A DNA stretch of 64,000 bases from Paradesertivirga mongoliensis. Lineage in GTDB: Bacteria; Bacteroidota; Bacteroidia; Sphingobacteriales; Sphingobacteriaceae. A program made the translations under genes and the position numbers. Shown piece by piece: positions 10,901-18,248 of the stretch. The first letter of the stretch is position 1. Each line of letters begins with the position of its first letter. Location of the stretch: the NCBI RefSeq assembly GCF_024436395.1, contig NZ_JAFMZO010000001.1, forward strand, positions 186,001 through 250,000. Reading direction: 5' to 3'. Under the pieces are notes generated by a model. It saw only the letters and a list, made by a program, of their open reading frames with translations. It had not been told where the DNA came from and did no database searches.

Positions 10901-11192
10901 TGGGTAGTGATTGAGTTTTGTAACCGATAAAGGATACCTGGAGAACGCTCTCAGAACTAGAAACGAGTAGAGCGAAGTTTCCGTCGATATCAGTGGTCAC
11001 CCCTCTTATTATACGCTTGTCCTTATCCAGCTCTACTACGGATGCACCTATAACCGGCTCCTTATCCTTCGAATCAATTACCTTGCCCCGCACTGTAAGT
11101 CGCTGTGCGTTTTGCGCTACAACGGTACTATAACAAGCTATGGTAGCACTAATTACCAATAAACAGAGAGCTTTATAGAATATCTTGTTCAT
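7923..11192 (-). CDS. SusC/RagA-type TonB-dependent outer-membrane transporter (first SusC of operon A)
   Basis: 1089 aa. Signal peptide, then a carboxypeptidase-regulatory-like domain (GKVIDSKDKEPVIGASVVEL, about 32-110), a TonB-box-like segment (LEDVVITGQ), plug (QALQGRMPGVDFG, GMSIRIRGTASINGSADPLI, KDITVLKDAASTAIWGARA) and a barrel with the family motif DINKDGNINEDD near the C-terminus. No STN domain, so it should not signal through a FecR/ECF pair. Very close paralogue of 28444..31716: the plug is almost identical and the barrel more diverged. It should import a substrate presented by the SusD encoded immediately downstream; the substrate is unknown. Confidence 0.96.
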   Translation of the reverse strand: MNKIFYKALCLLVISATIACYSTVVAQNAQRLTVRGKVIDSKDKEPVIGASVVELDKDKRIIRGVTTDIDGNFALLVSSSESVLQVSFIGYKTQSLPINGRAVINVSLVSTINQLEDVVITGQRTINNGSGLNIDARNSTVATSTVSTKDLEELSAASIDQALQGRMPGVDFGASSGDPGAGMSIRIRGTASINGSADPLIVMDGMPYETQIPDDFNFGTADEQGYAQLLNIAPSDIKDITVLKDAASTAIWGARAANGVLVINTKRGIVSKPSLNYNFRGTMSNQPEPIPLLSGDQYSNLIPEAVNNMGRLPINIGAYPEFLYDPLIPDQFYNYSNNTDWVDAITRTGHTQDHNVSMQGGGEKARYYASIGYLNSTGTTIGTDLSRITTKINLDYNVSNRIRFRSDFTYTHVNNTLNYTGAIRNVAYNKMPNMAIREYDEFGNQTPNYLSPVSNIQGQYPSTFNPLAMAQEASSRLFGERITPKFQLQYDILPDNLLISTFDLQFDINNSKTKRFLPQVATGRPSTETSVNRADDNDGDAFAVNTKLNLIFTPKLGEKHSLQTLLSLQTEDNQSNSQSITVSNTASSYLQDPSNPARVNASGLRLESGFGQQRTLGVVLSNQYSLLDRYIINVGARLDGNSRFGANNRYGIFPSVSTRWRISGEPFMDGVEWIDDLSIRASYGASGQQPRYNYSFYNTYVPSNATYLGKSGVLPGSIGLDNLVWQTNVGRNLGFNFWTFKNRLKLDVEVYNNRIKDLFFDNLTIPSYTGYNRISANVGVMVNKGFEVGLNTVPYRSKNWLVGFDFNIAQNLNIIETVSEYYPRTDGRLINNGVYRSYLQEGNPFGSFYGFRYKGVYTDADETRARDAEGNVIEGPNGQEVYMRYNYPNVDYVFQPGDAMYEDINKDGNINEDDLVYLGNGNPKVTGGFGPSVTFKGNIKLQAFFSFKSGFELINRTLMTTTNMYAYENQSTVVLRRWRNPGDITDVPRALYRSGYNWLGSDRYVSDASFVRLKSVTARYDFNKAILSKLKVSRAGIYITAENLVTWTKYKGVDPDVSSRGLNNPFSYVQDDSMTPPSRNFVMGLSVGF

Positions 11193-11208
11193 ATTTTACA
11201 GTTTATCA

Positions 11209-13437
11209 TTAAAATTTCAAGACTTTGTTAATAGAGTGTATAAGTGCTCTGTTACTTATATTATTACTTACAGGCAAATTAACCGTCGCTACATTGGGAG
11301 TTGGCGTGTCATCTACCAGTTCCATTGTACCCGGTGCCTTGTTCGGGGCGTATCTTACTGTAAGAATGCGCGACTCATTTATAGCATTTTTTAATATGGT
11401 TGTAAATGCTCCCTCTTTCTTACCGTCGACTGCAACTGAAGAATTTATCGGCATATTCATAATGGAATATTTGATCATCCGCTCTACGGCGTCTTTCTGT
11501 GCAGCGGTTTGAGTCGAAGCATTAAAGTTAGGTGCTCCCGTGATTGGATCTCCTGGCAATCTTCCGGCCTTAACCGCCTCTTCAATTGCCGCATTGGTTG
11601 GAACAAATAATGTATAGAACCCACCTAGTTCAACGCCATCTATTATTGTTTTAGCGGCATCAATCCAAAGAGCCGATTTTTCTAAATACTTATAAAAGTG
11701 CGAGTAGCTGGAACTGATCGCCGGATCAGTAGAATTCGCCAAAGTCTTTAGTGTGTATCCGGGGTTGATATTGTCTTCCGCAAATTTCAGCATTCCGTCG
11801 GTCACGTAGGCGTTGCCATTCACTGCCGATCTGACTTCCTTAATCGCGACTTCAGTGCCCTCGGCAATATTGCCACTAGCATAAAGTTTCCCGTTATTGT
11901 ATCTGATATATTCGCCATTAAATGCTTCAATGATACCCTCACCCGCAAAATTTTCCGCCTTTTCTGTAAGTACTGATGTACGAATCAGTCTGCTAATCAA
12001 AGCTCCGGCTTGTCCTCCGAACGAAGGATTAAGGCCAGAGCCGGGCTTGGCATAACCCCATTGGCTGGTATTCGGATCGTAGTCGAAGCCAGCAGCCATT
12101 AAGTCGGCATCAGACATAAGAAACATAGATGTTTGGGCATTAGGGGCAGTAACATAATCCTTAACATCTGCAGATCCATCTATAGCGCGGGTCATAAACG
12201 CATAGTCTGGGTTCAGATATGCATGGCCGTAAACAGTACGAAATACATCGGCCTCTTGCGGCTTATTCACACCAAAAAAGTTCCCGTTACTAAGTACCTT
12301 ATTCTCTATGATGTTCGACTGAGTAAACGTGGCGACTTCTAATTGCGAGTTCTCAATATCTTGTAAGCCGGACGGCCACAGGGGCACAACCCACATATGC
12401 GAATTAATAAAATCCAGAAGAATGGATGCAGGTGCGTTATCAAAAGAACCTCCATAATATTTTAAAAGCTCTGCCACATATGTGTCTAATTCTGCATTCC
12501 TGGGAACCGCTATAGACCACGACATATTCTGACCATCGGTTTGTCCTCCTAAATAGCCTTCGTTGTTCGGAGCGAAAGCCAGCGACTGGTAAGCTTTTAT
12601 AAATACCGAATCGGAGTTTCCTGTAACGGCGTGATAACGTTTAGTATAGTCGGCGTTAGGTACATATACTACATACTTGTCTAATAAGGCCTTGAATTTA
12701 CTATAGTCCGGGTTGGAGGCAATATATTGATCAATATTGGGTAGAGCCTCTATCACTTCATCGATTTCATGTATAATTCCGTTCTCGGCCGGAATATCTG
12801 CTGCAACTACTTCGGCTTGTGCTACATGGAACCCCTTGAACGTTTTACCAGGATAGAATTTAGAATAGTCGCTGTGGTCAATATTATTGGCTGTCAGTTG
12901 CTCATCAATAAAATAAGGGATGTGTTTGTTATTGTTCTCGCCAGCCACATAGTTTATGCCATTACGACTACTGTTGACCACCTTTCTGCCATTCTCAGAG
13001 TATACAAAATCGTAGTATGCCGTTGTTCTTCTAAATGCGCCATTGGTATCGGGGCCTACAGGCGTCTGATAAAAACTTAACTGATCTTTACGATACGGAT
13101 TATATATCAATCCGTACAAAGCAATTTTCTGGGCTGTCTCGACATTAATATCTGCTACGCTGGAGATGCCCTTTTCCTGAAAGTACTTTTCAAACGCCTG
13201 ATCATTAGGAGCAAACATAGTCCATGACCCCGCTTTACCTAAAATCTCTTTGTAGCCAGATTTATCAATCACCGCCAGGAGATTCGTGAAATTTCCCCTC
13301 GCTTGTAACTGCTGATAAATAGGAGGCGCCAAATCTGCCGGTCTTCCATAATATTCATCCCAGTCTTTTTTCTGACAGGCAGAAAAAAATAGGATAAAGG
13401 ACACAAAAAAGAATAGGCCATTTATAATTCTCTTCAT
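11209..13437 (-). CDS. Large multi-FAS1 lipoprotein, first gene of operon A
   Basis: 742 aa. Lipobox FSAC (Cys21) followed by QKKDWDEYYGRP. FAS1 module 1 (about 38-230) has TMFAPNDQAF at about 73-82 and ends NGIIHEIDEVIE. A middle degenerate module starts about 232 (IDQYIASNPDYSKFKALLDK) and lacks a clear H1 motif. A C-terminal FAS1 module (about 575-742) has TLFVPTNAAI and ends LIHSINKVLKF. Paralogue of 31725..33980, with nearly identical first 60 residues. It precedes SusC by 16 bp and is the first gene after the promoter-like region, so it may be the most abundant product. Role inferred: adhesin or ligand-capture protein acting with the transporter. Confidence 0.88.
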   Translation of the reverse strand: MKRIINGLFFFVSFILFFSACQKKDWDEYYGRPADLAPPIYQQLQARGNFTNLLAVIDKSGYKEILGKAGSWTMFAPNDQAFEKYFQEKGISSVADINVETAQKIALYGLIYNPYRKDQLSFYQTPVGPDTNGAFRRTTAYYDFVYSENGRKVVNSSRNGINYVAGENNNKHIPYFIDEQLTANNIDHSDYSKFYPGKTFKGFHVAQAEVVAADIPAENGIIHEIDEVIEALPNIDQYIASNPDYSKFKALLDKYVVYVPNADYTKRYHAVTGNSDSVFIKAYQSLAFAPNNEGYLGGQTDGQNMSWSIAVPRNAELDTYVAELLKYYGGSFDNAPASILLDFINSHMWVVPLWPSGLQDIENSQLEVATFTQSNIIENKVLSNGNFFGVNKPQEADVFRTVYGHAYLNPDYAFMTRAIDGSADVKDYVTAPNAQTSMFLMSDADLMAAGFDYDPNTSQWGYAKPGSGLNPSFGGQAGALISRLIRTSVLTEKAENFAGEGIIEAFNGEYIRYNNGKLYASGNIAEGTEVAIKEVRSAVNGNAYVTDGMLKFAEDNINPGYTLKTLANSTDPAISSSYSHFYKYLEKSALWIDAAKTIIDGVELGGFYTLFVPTNAAIEEAVKAGRLPGDPITGAPNFNASTQTAAQKDAVERMIKYSIMNMPINSSVAVDGKKEGAFTTILKNAINESRILTVRYAPNKAPGTMELVDDTPTPNVATVNLPVSNNISNRALIHSINKVLKF

Positions 13438-13482
13438 ATAAATTTTTGTTGAGTGTAAAAAAGTATTGAAAGCTCTCTTGGA

Positions 13483-13551
13483 TTAAAATCCTTTGTCGGT
13501 TGTGAGCGAGAAAATAAAGAGAGAAAAAGAAGTAAGTAAAGGTTCTGCCAT
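13483..13551 (-). CDS. Possible short leader peptide ORF, operon A
   Basis: A 22-codon ATG-to-TAA frame begins MAEPLLTSF and is hydrophobic with several Phe, Leu and Ser. It starts 114 bp before the first fasciclin start. Operon B has a 19-codon ORF at almost the same distance (115 bp), also starting within CTATGG and having the pattern M-x-x-x-LL-x-x-SF. The shared position and pattern are seen directly; translation and any attenuation role are inference. Confidence 0.3.
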   Translation of the reverse strand: MAEPLLTSFSLFIFSLTTDKGF

Positions 13552-13621
13552 AGTTTAATATTAATGGTTAATTCTGGTTTGAAATTGATACTTAGTGTAA
13601 GAACACCGTGGTTATATTCCT

Positions 13622-13666
13622 GCAAGTTACCAGCATAAAAAAACGACAGCAACCTGTAGTGTCCTG
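13622..13666 (-). promoter_or_regulatory. Putative promoter and shared upstream element of operon A
   Basis: On the minus strand CAGGACACTACAGGTTGC (13666 to 13649) is identical to the element before operon B. Its GTTG (13653-13650) is followed after exactly 20 nt by TAACTTGC (13629-13622), a partial match to the Bacteroidota -7 box TAnnTTTG. Operon B has GTTG, 20 nt, TAAATTAG. A start of transcription near 13615 is inferred. Confidence 0.45.
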
Positions 13667-13950
13667 ATAAGGAGCCTATCGCATCCTGAACTGTCCTGCT
13701 CTATTTTTTGTACCTGTTGAAAAAAAAATAATCTTAAAAATAATCTATCGATACAGTCCAAAAAACGCCAAAACAATAACAAAACAGTCAAATTTTTAGT
13801 ATTATTTAAAAACACCTGGCATTAAATCGAAAAATTCACCGCATAACACTCGTCTACAAATACCACCCTTCAAAATTGTCGGCTATACGAATCTCCCACA
13901 ACATTGACGACGTATACCACCGAAAAATTTCGACAAAAAACGACCATAAA

Positions 13951-13967
13951 AATACACTTAGTGTATT
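13951..13967. promoter_or_regulatory. 17-bp perfect palindrome, possible operator
   Basis: AATACACT, one central T, then AGTGTATT: 8-bp arms. The core ACTTAGTGTA occurs again at 13590-13599, closer to operon A. It looks like a dimeric regulator site, but no bound protein can be named. Confidence 0.35.
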
Positions 13968-14104
13968 ATCCATGAACAGCACCGGAATAATGACTATTGT
14001 AAACGTAACGAACAACGCAGTCCCCCCTCTCAGCCCTCTGCTACATTAATTTTTTAAATAGTGGCTGACTTCACAAGCAACGTTGGAAGTACAACTATTA
14101 GCTG

Positions 14105-14443
14105 CTAATTATCGGTTATGTATAACGCTTCGTTGATAATGTGCATTAACTCATGAGAAAACGACGCATTTTGAACTTTCTCCTTTAAGGCTTCCAATTT
14201 TGCCAGATCATATCCACTCGCATTTCTTCGTATCAATCTGTCTAAAGCCGAATCAATATATTCACGCACCCGCTCTAGCTGTTCTACCCGTCGCATTTCT
14301 GCAGCAAGCAAATTTTCCATATTCGATCGGTGAATATGAAGTCGTTGATTATCGGACGCATTAAATGCCCGCTTCATTAAAACCTCATAAGAAAATGTTT
14401 TAGCAAAATTGTCTGGTGTAGTTACTTTAGTCTTAATCCTCAT
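14105..14443 (-). CDS. Hypothetical 112-aa helical protein between two-component system and operon A
   Basis: I do not recognise this family. The protein has no signal peptide or membrane segment. It is charged and Leu/Glu/Arg-rich with likely long helices (NMENLLAAEMRRVEQLERVR, then LAKLEALKEKVQNASF) and ends in MHIINEALYITDN, so it is probably cytosolic. It is transcribed in the same direction as the kinase gene but 288 bp downstream of it, probably as its own unit. It starts at ATG 14443. Composition and length suggest a real gene, but nothing in the sequence shows its function. Confidence 0.6.
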   Translation of the reverse strand: MRIKTKVTTPDNFAKTFSYEVLMKRAFNASDNQRLHIHRSNMENLLAAEMRRVEQLERVREYIDSALDRLIRRNASGYDLAKLEALKEKVQNASFSHELMHIINEALYITDN

Positions 14444-14731
14444 ACTCGAATACGTTGAAACCCTTCTTTGTGAATGAAGGTTAATTGGTCGTTTGGAAGT
14501 ATCGTCTCCCTAATTGGTGTCTCTTGTATCAAAGATGCTGGTGCAACATTAAAAACAGCTTAAAATAAAATCAGAAGTAAAGCAAGACCGTAATTTTTAT
14601 CATTAAGCAACCCGCGGGTCGGGTAACTGAGGACTTTAAACCAACAAAGGGAGTACGTAAAGGTCTATTAAATCAATAAAAATGAGAATTGTTAAAAAGG
14701 GAGATTTGAAGATTAGGAGGTTGGCAGAAGG

Positions 14732-16096
14732 TTAAGGCCTTTTTATAAAACAGACCTTCAGTTGATTTAAATTCTTTTCAGGAACCAGATATTGGATAGT
14801 ACCGTTGTGATATTGCAGAATGCGCTTAACGATGCTTAACCCCACTCCACTTCCGGTCTTATCGGTTACGTTGCTTCCCCGAACAAAGGTATTGAACAAG
14901 GCAGATGTGTCTGCGATTTCAGGAGTCTTTCCGGTATTGCTAATCACAACTTCAATATCTTCCGTGCCTAACCTTAAAATGCAGCTTACAAGCTTATTAT
15001 CCGAATACATATAGGCATTTTTGAAAAGATTACGGAAAGCCAGCTTCAAAAGAATAGGATCTCCCTCGATAACCAGGTTCTCGTCTCTTTCCATATCGCC
15101 TTCAATTTCAAATTGGAATCTAAATCCCGCATCTGTGGCAGACAGCTGCGATGCCTGGTCAAAGATAACCTCGTCTAGCCGGATGCTTTCAAGCACTTTA
15201 TCAGCATTATTGATCTGCGATAAAACCAATAGTGAGGTTACAATATCGGATAACTGGTACATATCTCCTGAAACGTTTTTAAGCCCGTTTCTAAGATCGC
15301 GATCTAAACCTGGTTGGCGGAGAATATTTTCCAACTGGGCGGTTGCCCTGGCTATTGGTGTCCTTAACTCGTGTGAAGCGTTTCCAGTGAACTCCTTTTG
15401 GCGGTGATAGGCGTTGTCGATCCTATCCATCATCTGATTAAAAGAACGTGATAATGCATCCACTTCATCATTCCCTTTTGAAAATGAAAGGCGCGTATTA
15501 AGATTCTTATCAGTGATCTCCTGGATTTGACTCCGAACTTCATCGAGCGGCTTCAAGCTTCTCTTACTCAAATGATAAGACACCGACCATACCACCGTCG
15601 CCCCGAAGACAAAAGCGCCTGCCAGAAGGTATTTAAGGTAATTCATGTAAGGATTATTATATACGTCCAGGGCCGAGGTAAGCACATAATAATATTCTCC
15701 GCCGTCTACGTATAGCATTCCAATTACATCGTAGTCTTCTTTTCTTTTGATAACAACTTTATGCTTCCTTAGCTGTTCAAAGTCTTTTGCTGTCCAGTTG
15801 AAAGTATAATTATCGTTGCTGGTATAAAGACGACGGAGCTTACTGTCGTATACCGTAGTTTTTTCATTATTCAACCGGGTAGTTCGGTTCCTGTCGAATA
15901 ATTCCAAAGCCTTAATATCAATACCTTTAACGTCTACGAGCAACTTTACAGTAGTCTCCGCCCGCTTGATCAACCGGTTTTGAAATTCATTTCTTCTGAA
16001 ATTTGAAAACAGTACAAACACTGCGCATAAAACAGATCCCAGCAGCACAGAAAACAGCAGACTAAAAATAAGGGAGAACCGCTGTTTTATGTTCAT
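14732..16096 (-). CDS. Membrane sensor histidine kinase
   Basis: 454 aa. TM1 at about 8-30, an extracytoplasmic sensor region of roughly 120 residues, TM2 at about 155-178 (LLAGAFVFGATVVWSVSY), a HAMP-like linker (PLDEVRSQIQEI), then HisKA with SHELRTPIARA (phospho-acceptor His242) and an HATPase domain with N-box (LAFRNLFKNAYMYSD) and G-box (KTGSGVGLSIVKRIL near 415-430). It starts 1 bp after the response regulator stop, so the two are co-transcribed. It autophosphorylates and passes phosphate to the partner regulator. Its signal is unknown; its place between the two duplicated operons makes them candidate targets (inference). Confidence 0.95.
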   Translation of the reverse strand: MNIKQRFSLIFSLLFSVLLGSVLCAVFVLFSNFRRNEFQNRLIKRAETTVKLLVDVKGIDIKALELFDRNRTTRLNNEKTTVYDSKLRRLYTSNDNYTFNWTAKDFEQLRKHKVVIKRKEDYDVIGMLYVDGGEYYYVLTSALDVYNNPYMNYLKYLLAGAFVFGATVVWSVSYHLSKRSLKPLDEVRSQIQEITDKNLNTRLSFSKGNDEVDALSRSFNQMMDRIDNAYHRQKEFTGNASHELRTPIARATAQLENILRQPGLDRDLRNGLKNVSGDMYQLSDIVTSLLVLSQINNADKVLESIRLDEVIFDQASQLSATDAGFRFQFEIEGDMERDENLVIEGDPILLKLAFRNLFKNAYMYSDNKLVSCILRLGTEDIEVVISNTGKTPEIADTSALFNTFVRGSNVTDKTGSGVGLSIVKRILQYHNGTIQYLVPEKNLNQLKVCFIKRP

Positions 16097-16097
16097 G

Positions 16098-16784
16098 CTA
16101 ATCTATATGCTTTAGAAAATATCCATATCCCGGGCGGGTATGAATGAGCTTCGGATGAAAATCTTTATCGATCTTAGCCCTTAAAAAATTGATATAGACT
16201 TCAATGGTATTAGTCCCTGTTTCGAAGTTGGAGTCCCATACCCGCGATGCAATAACTTGCTTGGACACTATTCTTCCATTCGATTCGGCTAACACCTCGA
16301 GCAATTTGTACTCCTTTGGAGTAAGAGCTATGTTTTTGCCATCGCGATAAACAGTCATCTGCGTAGCATTGACCACCAGATCTGCTATTTTATATATCAG
16401 GTCGCCTTTATCCAGACCAGCACCTCTTCGTAATAAAGCTCGGATCCTTGCATTTAACTCATCGAAATGAAAGGGCTTAACCAGATAATCATCTGCACCG
16501 AATTCAAGGGCTTCTACTTTATCAGAAACAGCTCCATAAGCCGTGAGCATTAATACAGGAGTCTGTTTGTCCGTCTCTCTTAATTTACGACATACTTGCA
16601 TGCCATTATATTCCGGTACATTAATATCGAGTAAAAAGAGGTTATAACTTCCCAGATCCGCCTTGAAAAAGCCGAGACCATCAGTCACGATATCGCATTC
16701 ATAGCCCTGGTTGTTTAAAAAGAGCTTTATCTCTGAAGCCATCGTGTTGTCATCTTCCAAAAGCAGGATTCTTATATCAGACAT
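16098..16784 (-). CDS. OmpR/PhoB-family response regulator
   Basis: 228 aa. Receiver domain with acidic pair D11/D12, phospho-acceptor D53 (LLDINVPEYNG), T81 (LMLTAYGA) and K103 (DDYLVKPFHF). Winged-helix DNA-binding domain from about 130, with LTPKEYKLLEVLAESNGRIVS and the recognition-helix region TNTIEVYINFLRAKID. All catalytic residues are intact. It is the first gene of a two-gene operon with the kinase. The minus strand has a TAATTTTG box about 125 bp upstream that fits a Bacteroidota -7 element. Confidence 0.96.
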   Translation of the reverse strand: MSDIRILLLEDDNTMASEIKLFLNNQGYECDIVTDGLGFFKADLGSYNLFLLDINVPEYNGMQVCRKLRETDKQTPVLMLTAYGAVSDKVEALEFGADDYLVKPFHFDELNARIRALLRRGAGLDKGDLIYKIADLVVNATQMTVYRDGKNIALTPKEYKLLEVLAESNGRIVSKQVIASRVWDSNFETGTNTIEVYINFLRAKIDKDFHPKLIHTRPGYGYFLKHID

Positions 16785-16907
16785 AAACCACTCATTAAAT
16801 TATTCTTACCTCTCAAAGTTGACCGCTAATTAACGATATTACTTTCCCCAAAATGGCTTTCACAAATAAAGATTAGACAATAGCTGAAGCTAAGGCTGAT
16901 AATTTAG

Positions 16908-16937
16908 CAAAATTAATTATTATTTAGCAACCTGTGA
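16908..16937 (-). promoter_or_regulatory. Possible promoter box and partial copy of the shared operon element, upstream of response regulator
   Basis: TAATTTTG (16915-16908, minus strand) matches TAnnTTTG. Just upstream lies CACAGGTTGCT, which shares ACAGGTTGC with the elements before operons A and B. The spacing between GTTG and the box is only 12 nt, so this is not the same promoter layout. Confidence 0.3.
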
Positions 16938-17039
16938 TATCCGTGTCGCTACGGCCACTTCCTATTATTGTCTGTATATCAACAATGTAGCAACCGATTC
17001 TTTTGATCAAATTATCCAAAGGACTACTCTAACGAAAAA

Positions 17040-18143
17040 TCAATAACCAAAAGCTATACTAACCAATGTACCCAACTTAGGAATATAGCCGTCCTTCGGA
17101 TCCGGAAAAGGTGGTTTATAATATGGCAAATACACCTCGTTACGCAGTATCTCTGTCGAAACGGCTTGCCTTTTATCGATAACGAACGCATAGGGCCATC
17201 CATTCGCCCTGAACAGTCCGTTTGTAACATAGGTAGCGGCATAATAACGGTTGCGCCCCTTGGGCTCGCCGTTGTCATACACTTCCGATTTTGAAAAAGG
17301 ATCGTACGTTTCATAATACAATATTCCATCAACCTTCTTGTATCCTTTCACCAAAATCCAATGGCCGGTGGTGGAAATGGTTTTATCTAACAAAGGATAA
17401 AAGCGGTTGGTATATTGCTGCTCCAGCTCATTATATGGGATAACCGAAAAATCAGTCAGGAGAATCACTAAATTGCCTCTGTCGATATGCTCGGTCACAT
17501 CCAGGGGGTCTTTACTGAGAGTAATCAACTTAAAAAAAATATTCCTGCTGGTAAACTGACGATCCACGGCTTCGGGGTCCACCGGCCCGGCGGGCCCGGT
17601 ACCACGCATAGAGGCCACATCAATACTATTATACTTAAAGATATCTACCCATTTCAGCGCCATAGCAACACAAGCAAACGCACCGTTAACTTTAGATCCG
17701 CTTCCTGTACCATCCTGGGCCACATACCATTCATATTCTTTTACTAAGCGTTTCTCTTCTGTAACTACGTTTCCCAAACCAATCCGGCGGTTGTTTGATT
17801 GCATTCTTACTGTCCAGTCCGCACTTCTTCCATCAGAAGACGTAATTCTGTAAGTTACCGGATTTGTAAAGTCATTAGGGGTATCGCTGCTATACTGCCG
17901 TACACCATTTACAGTGGCTATTGCGCCTTCCGACAATTGAAATATCGCTATTAACGCCCTTCTGTCAATAAAATCGGCAATATCAACTACCACCTCCTTC
18001 CTCTCTGCGTTCAGCGCACTTACAGTTCCCTTATTAAAAACAAGAGAGATGATTTCGTTGCCGGCCGGCTGCTGTACCGGTGTTTCCTTACAGCTAACGA
18101 AAATGAGAGTGTACAGTAGACAGTATATCAGATTTCTCGGCAT
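17040..18143 (-). CDS. Papain-like (C39-like) cysteine-peptidase domain lipoprotein, last gene of operon B
   Basis: 367 aa with lipobox FVSC (Cys18). The N-terminal part (about 27-115) looks like the short Ig-like domain found in many Bacteroidota lipoproteins (ending SSDGRSADWTVRM). The C-terminal part resembles the peptidase C39-like fold: WYVAQDGTGSGSKVNGAFAC with candidate Gln143 and Cys158, then TTGHWILVKGYKK (His261) and YETYDPFS (Asp281). The Cys-His-Asp order fits that superfamily. It could be an active protease or peptide-cleaving enzyme, or an inactive relative that binds peptides. It is separated from SusD by 105 bp with a strong hairpin, so its expression may differ from the rest. 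Confidence 0.78.
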   Translation of the reverse strand: MPRNLIYCLLYTLIFVSCKETPVQQPAGNEIISLVFNKGTVSALNAERKEVVVDIADFIDRRALIAIFQLSEGAIATVNGVRQYSSDTPNDFTNPVTYRITSSDGRSADWTVRMQSNNRRIGLGNVVTEEKRLVKEYEWYVAQDGTGSGSKVNGAFACVAMALKWVDIFKYNSIDVASMRGTGPAGPVDPEAVDRQFTSRNIFFKLITLSKDPLDVTEHIDRGNLVILLTDFSVIPYNELEQQYTNRFYPLLDKTISTTGHWILVKGYKKVDGILYYETYDPFSKSEVYDNGEPKGRNRYYAATYVTNGLFRANGWPYAFVIDKRQAVSTEILRNEVYLPYYKPPFPDPKDGYIPKLGTLVSIAFGY

Positions 18144-18164
18144 ATCAGTTTTTCAGGTAATAAA

Positions 18165-18236
18165 ACGCAATGAGCTTCAGTATAAACAACAAAACTGTTG
18201 GATACAAAAATAGTATCCAACAGCTCCAATTGCGTG
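18165..18236 (-). terminator. Strong hairpin before the peptidase gene (leaky terminator?)
   Basis: An 11-bp perfect inner stem (CTGTTGGATAC at 18195-18205 and its complement at 18213-18223) has outer pairing between ACGCAAT near 18165 and its partner ending near 18236. On the minus strand the inner stem is followed by TTTTGTTGTTTATAC. It probably lowers read-through from SusD into the peptidase. Confidence 0.55.
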
Positions 18237-18248
18237 TTACAGGTTTCC

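Larger units (their letters stand above)
1..13666 (-). repeat. Operon unit A: left, truncated copy of a duplicated fasciclin/SusCD operon
   Basis: From the 18-bp upstream element to the window edge, this unit matches unit B gene by gene in order, orientation and approximate length: 742/751, 1089/1090, 494/509, 603/623, 505/560 and at least 990/1065 residues. Similarity is obvious at protein level but the DNA is clearly diverged, so it is not an assembly duplicate. Confidence 0.85.
13438..14104. other. 667-bp gene-free region upstream of operon A
   Basis: Upstream of the first fasciclin gene it holds a possible leader ORF (13483..13551), promoter-like boxes with the 18-bp shared element (13622..13666) and a 17-bp palindrome (13951..13967). 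The sequence is very A/T rich around 13720-13800. No further gene is convincing: the 72-residue frame at 13434..13652 has no match in the equivalent region of operon B. Confidence 0.7.

Noticed and set aside
13434-13652. 72-residue minus-strand frame upstream of operon A
   Set aside because: No equivalent frame is kept upstream of operon B, and the composition is that of A/T-rich spacer DNA.
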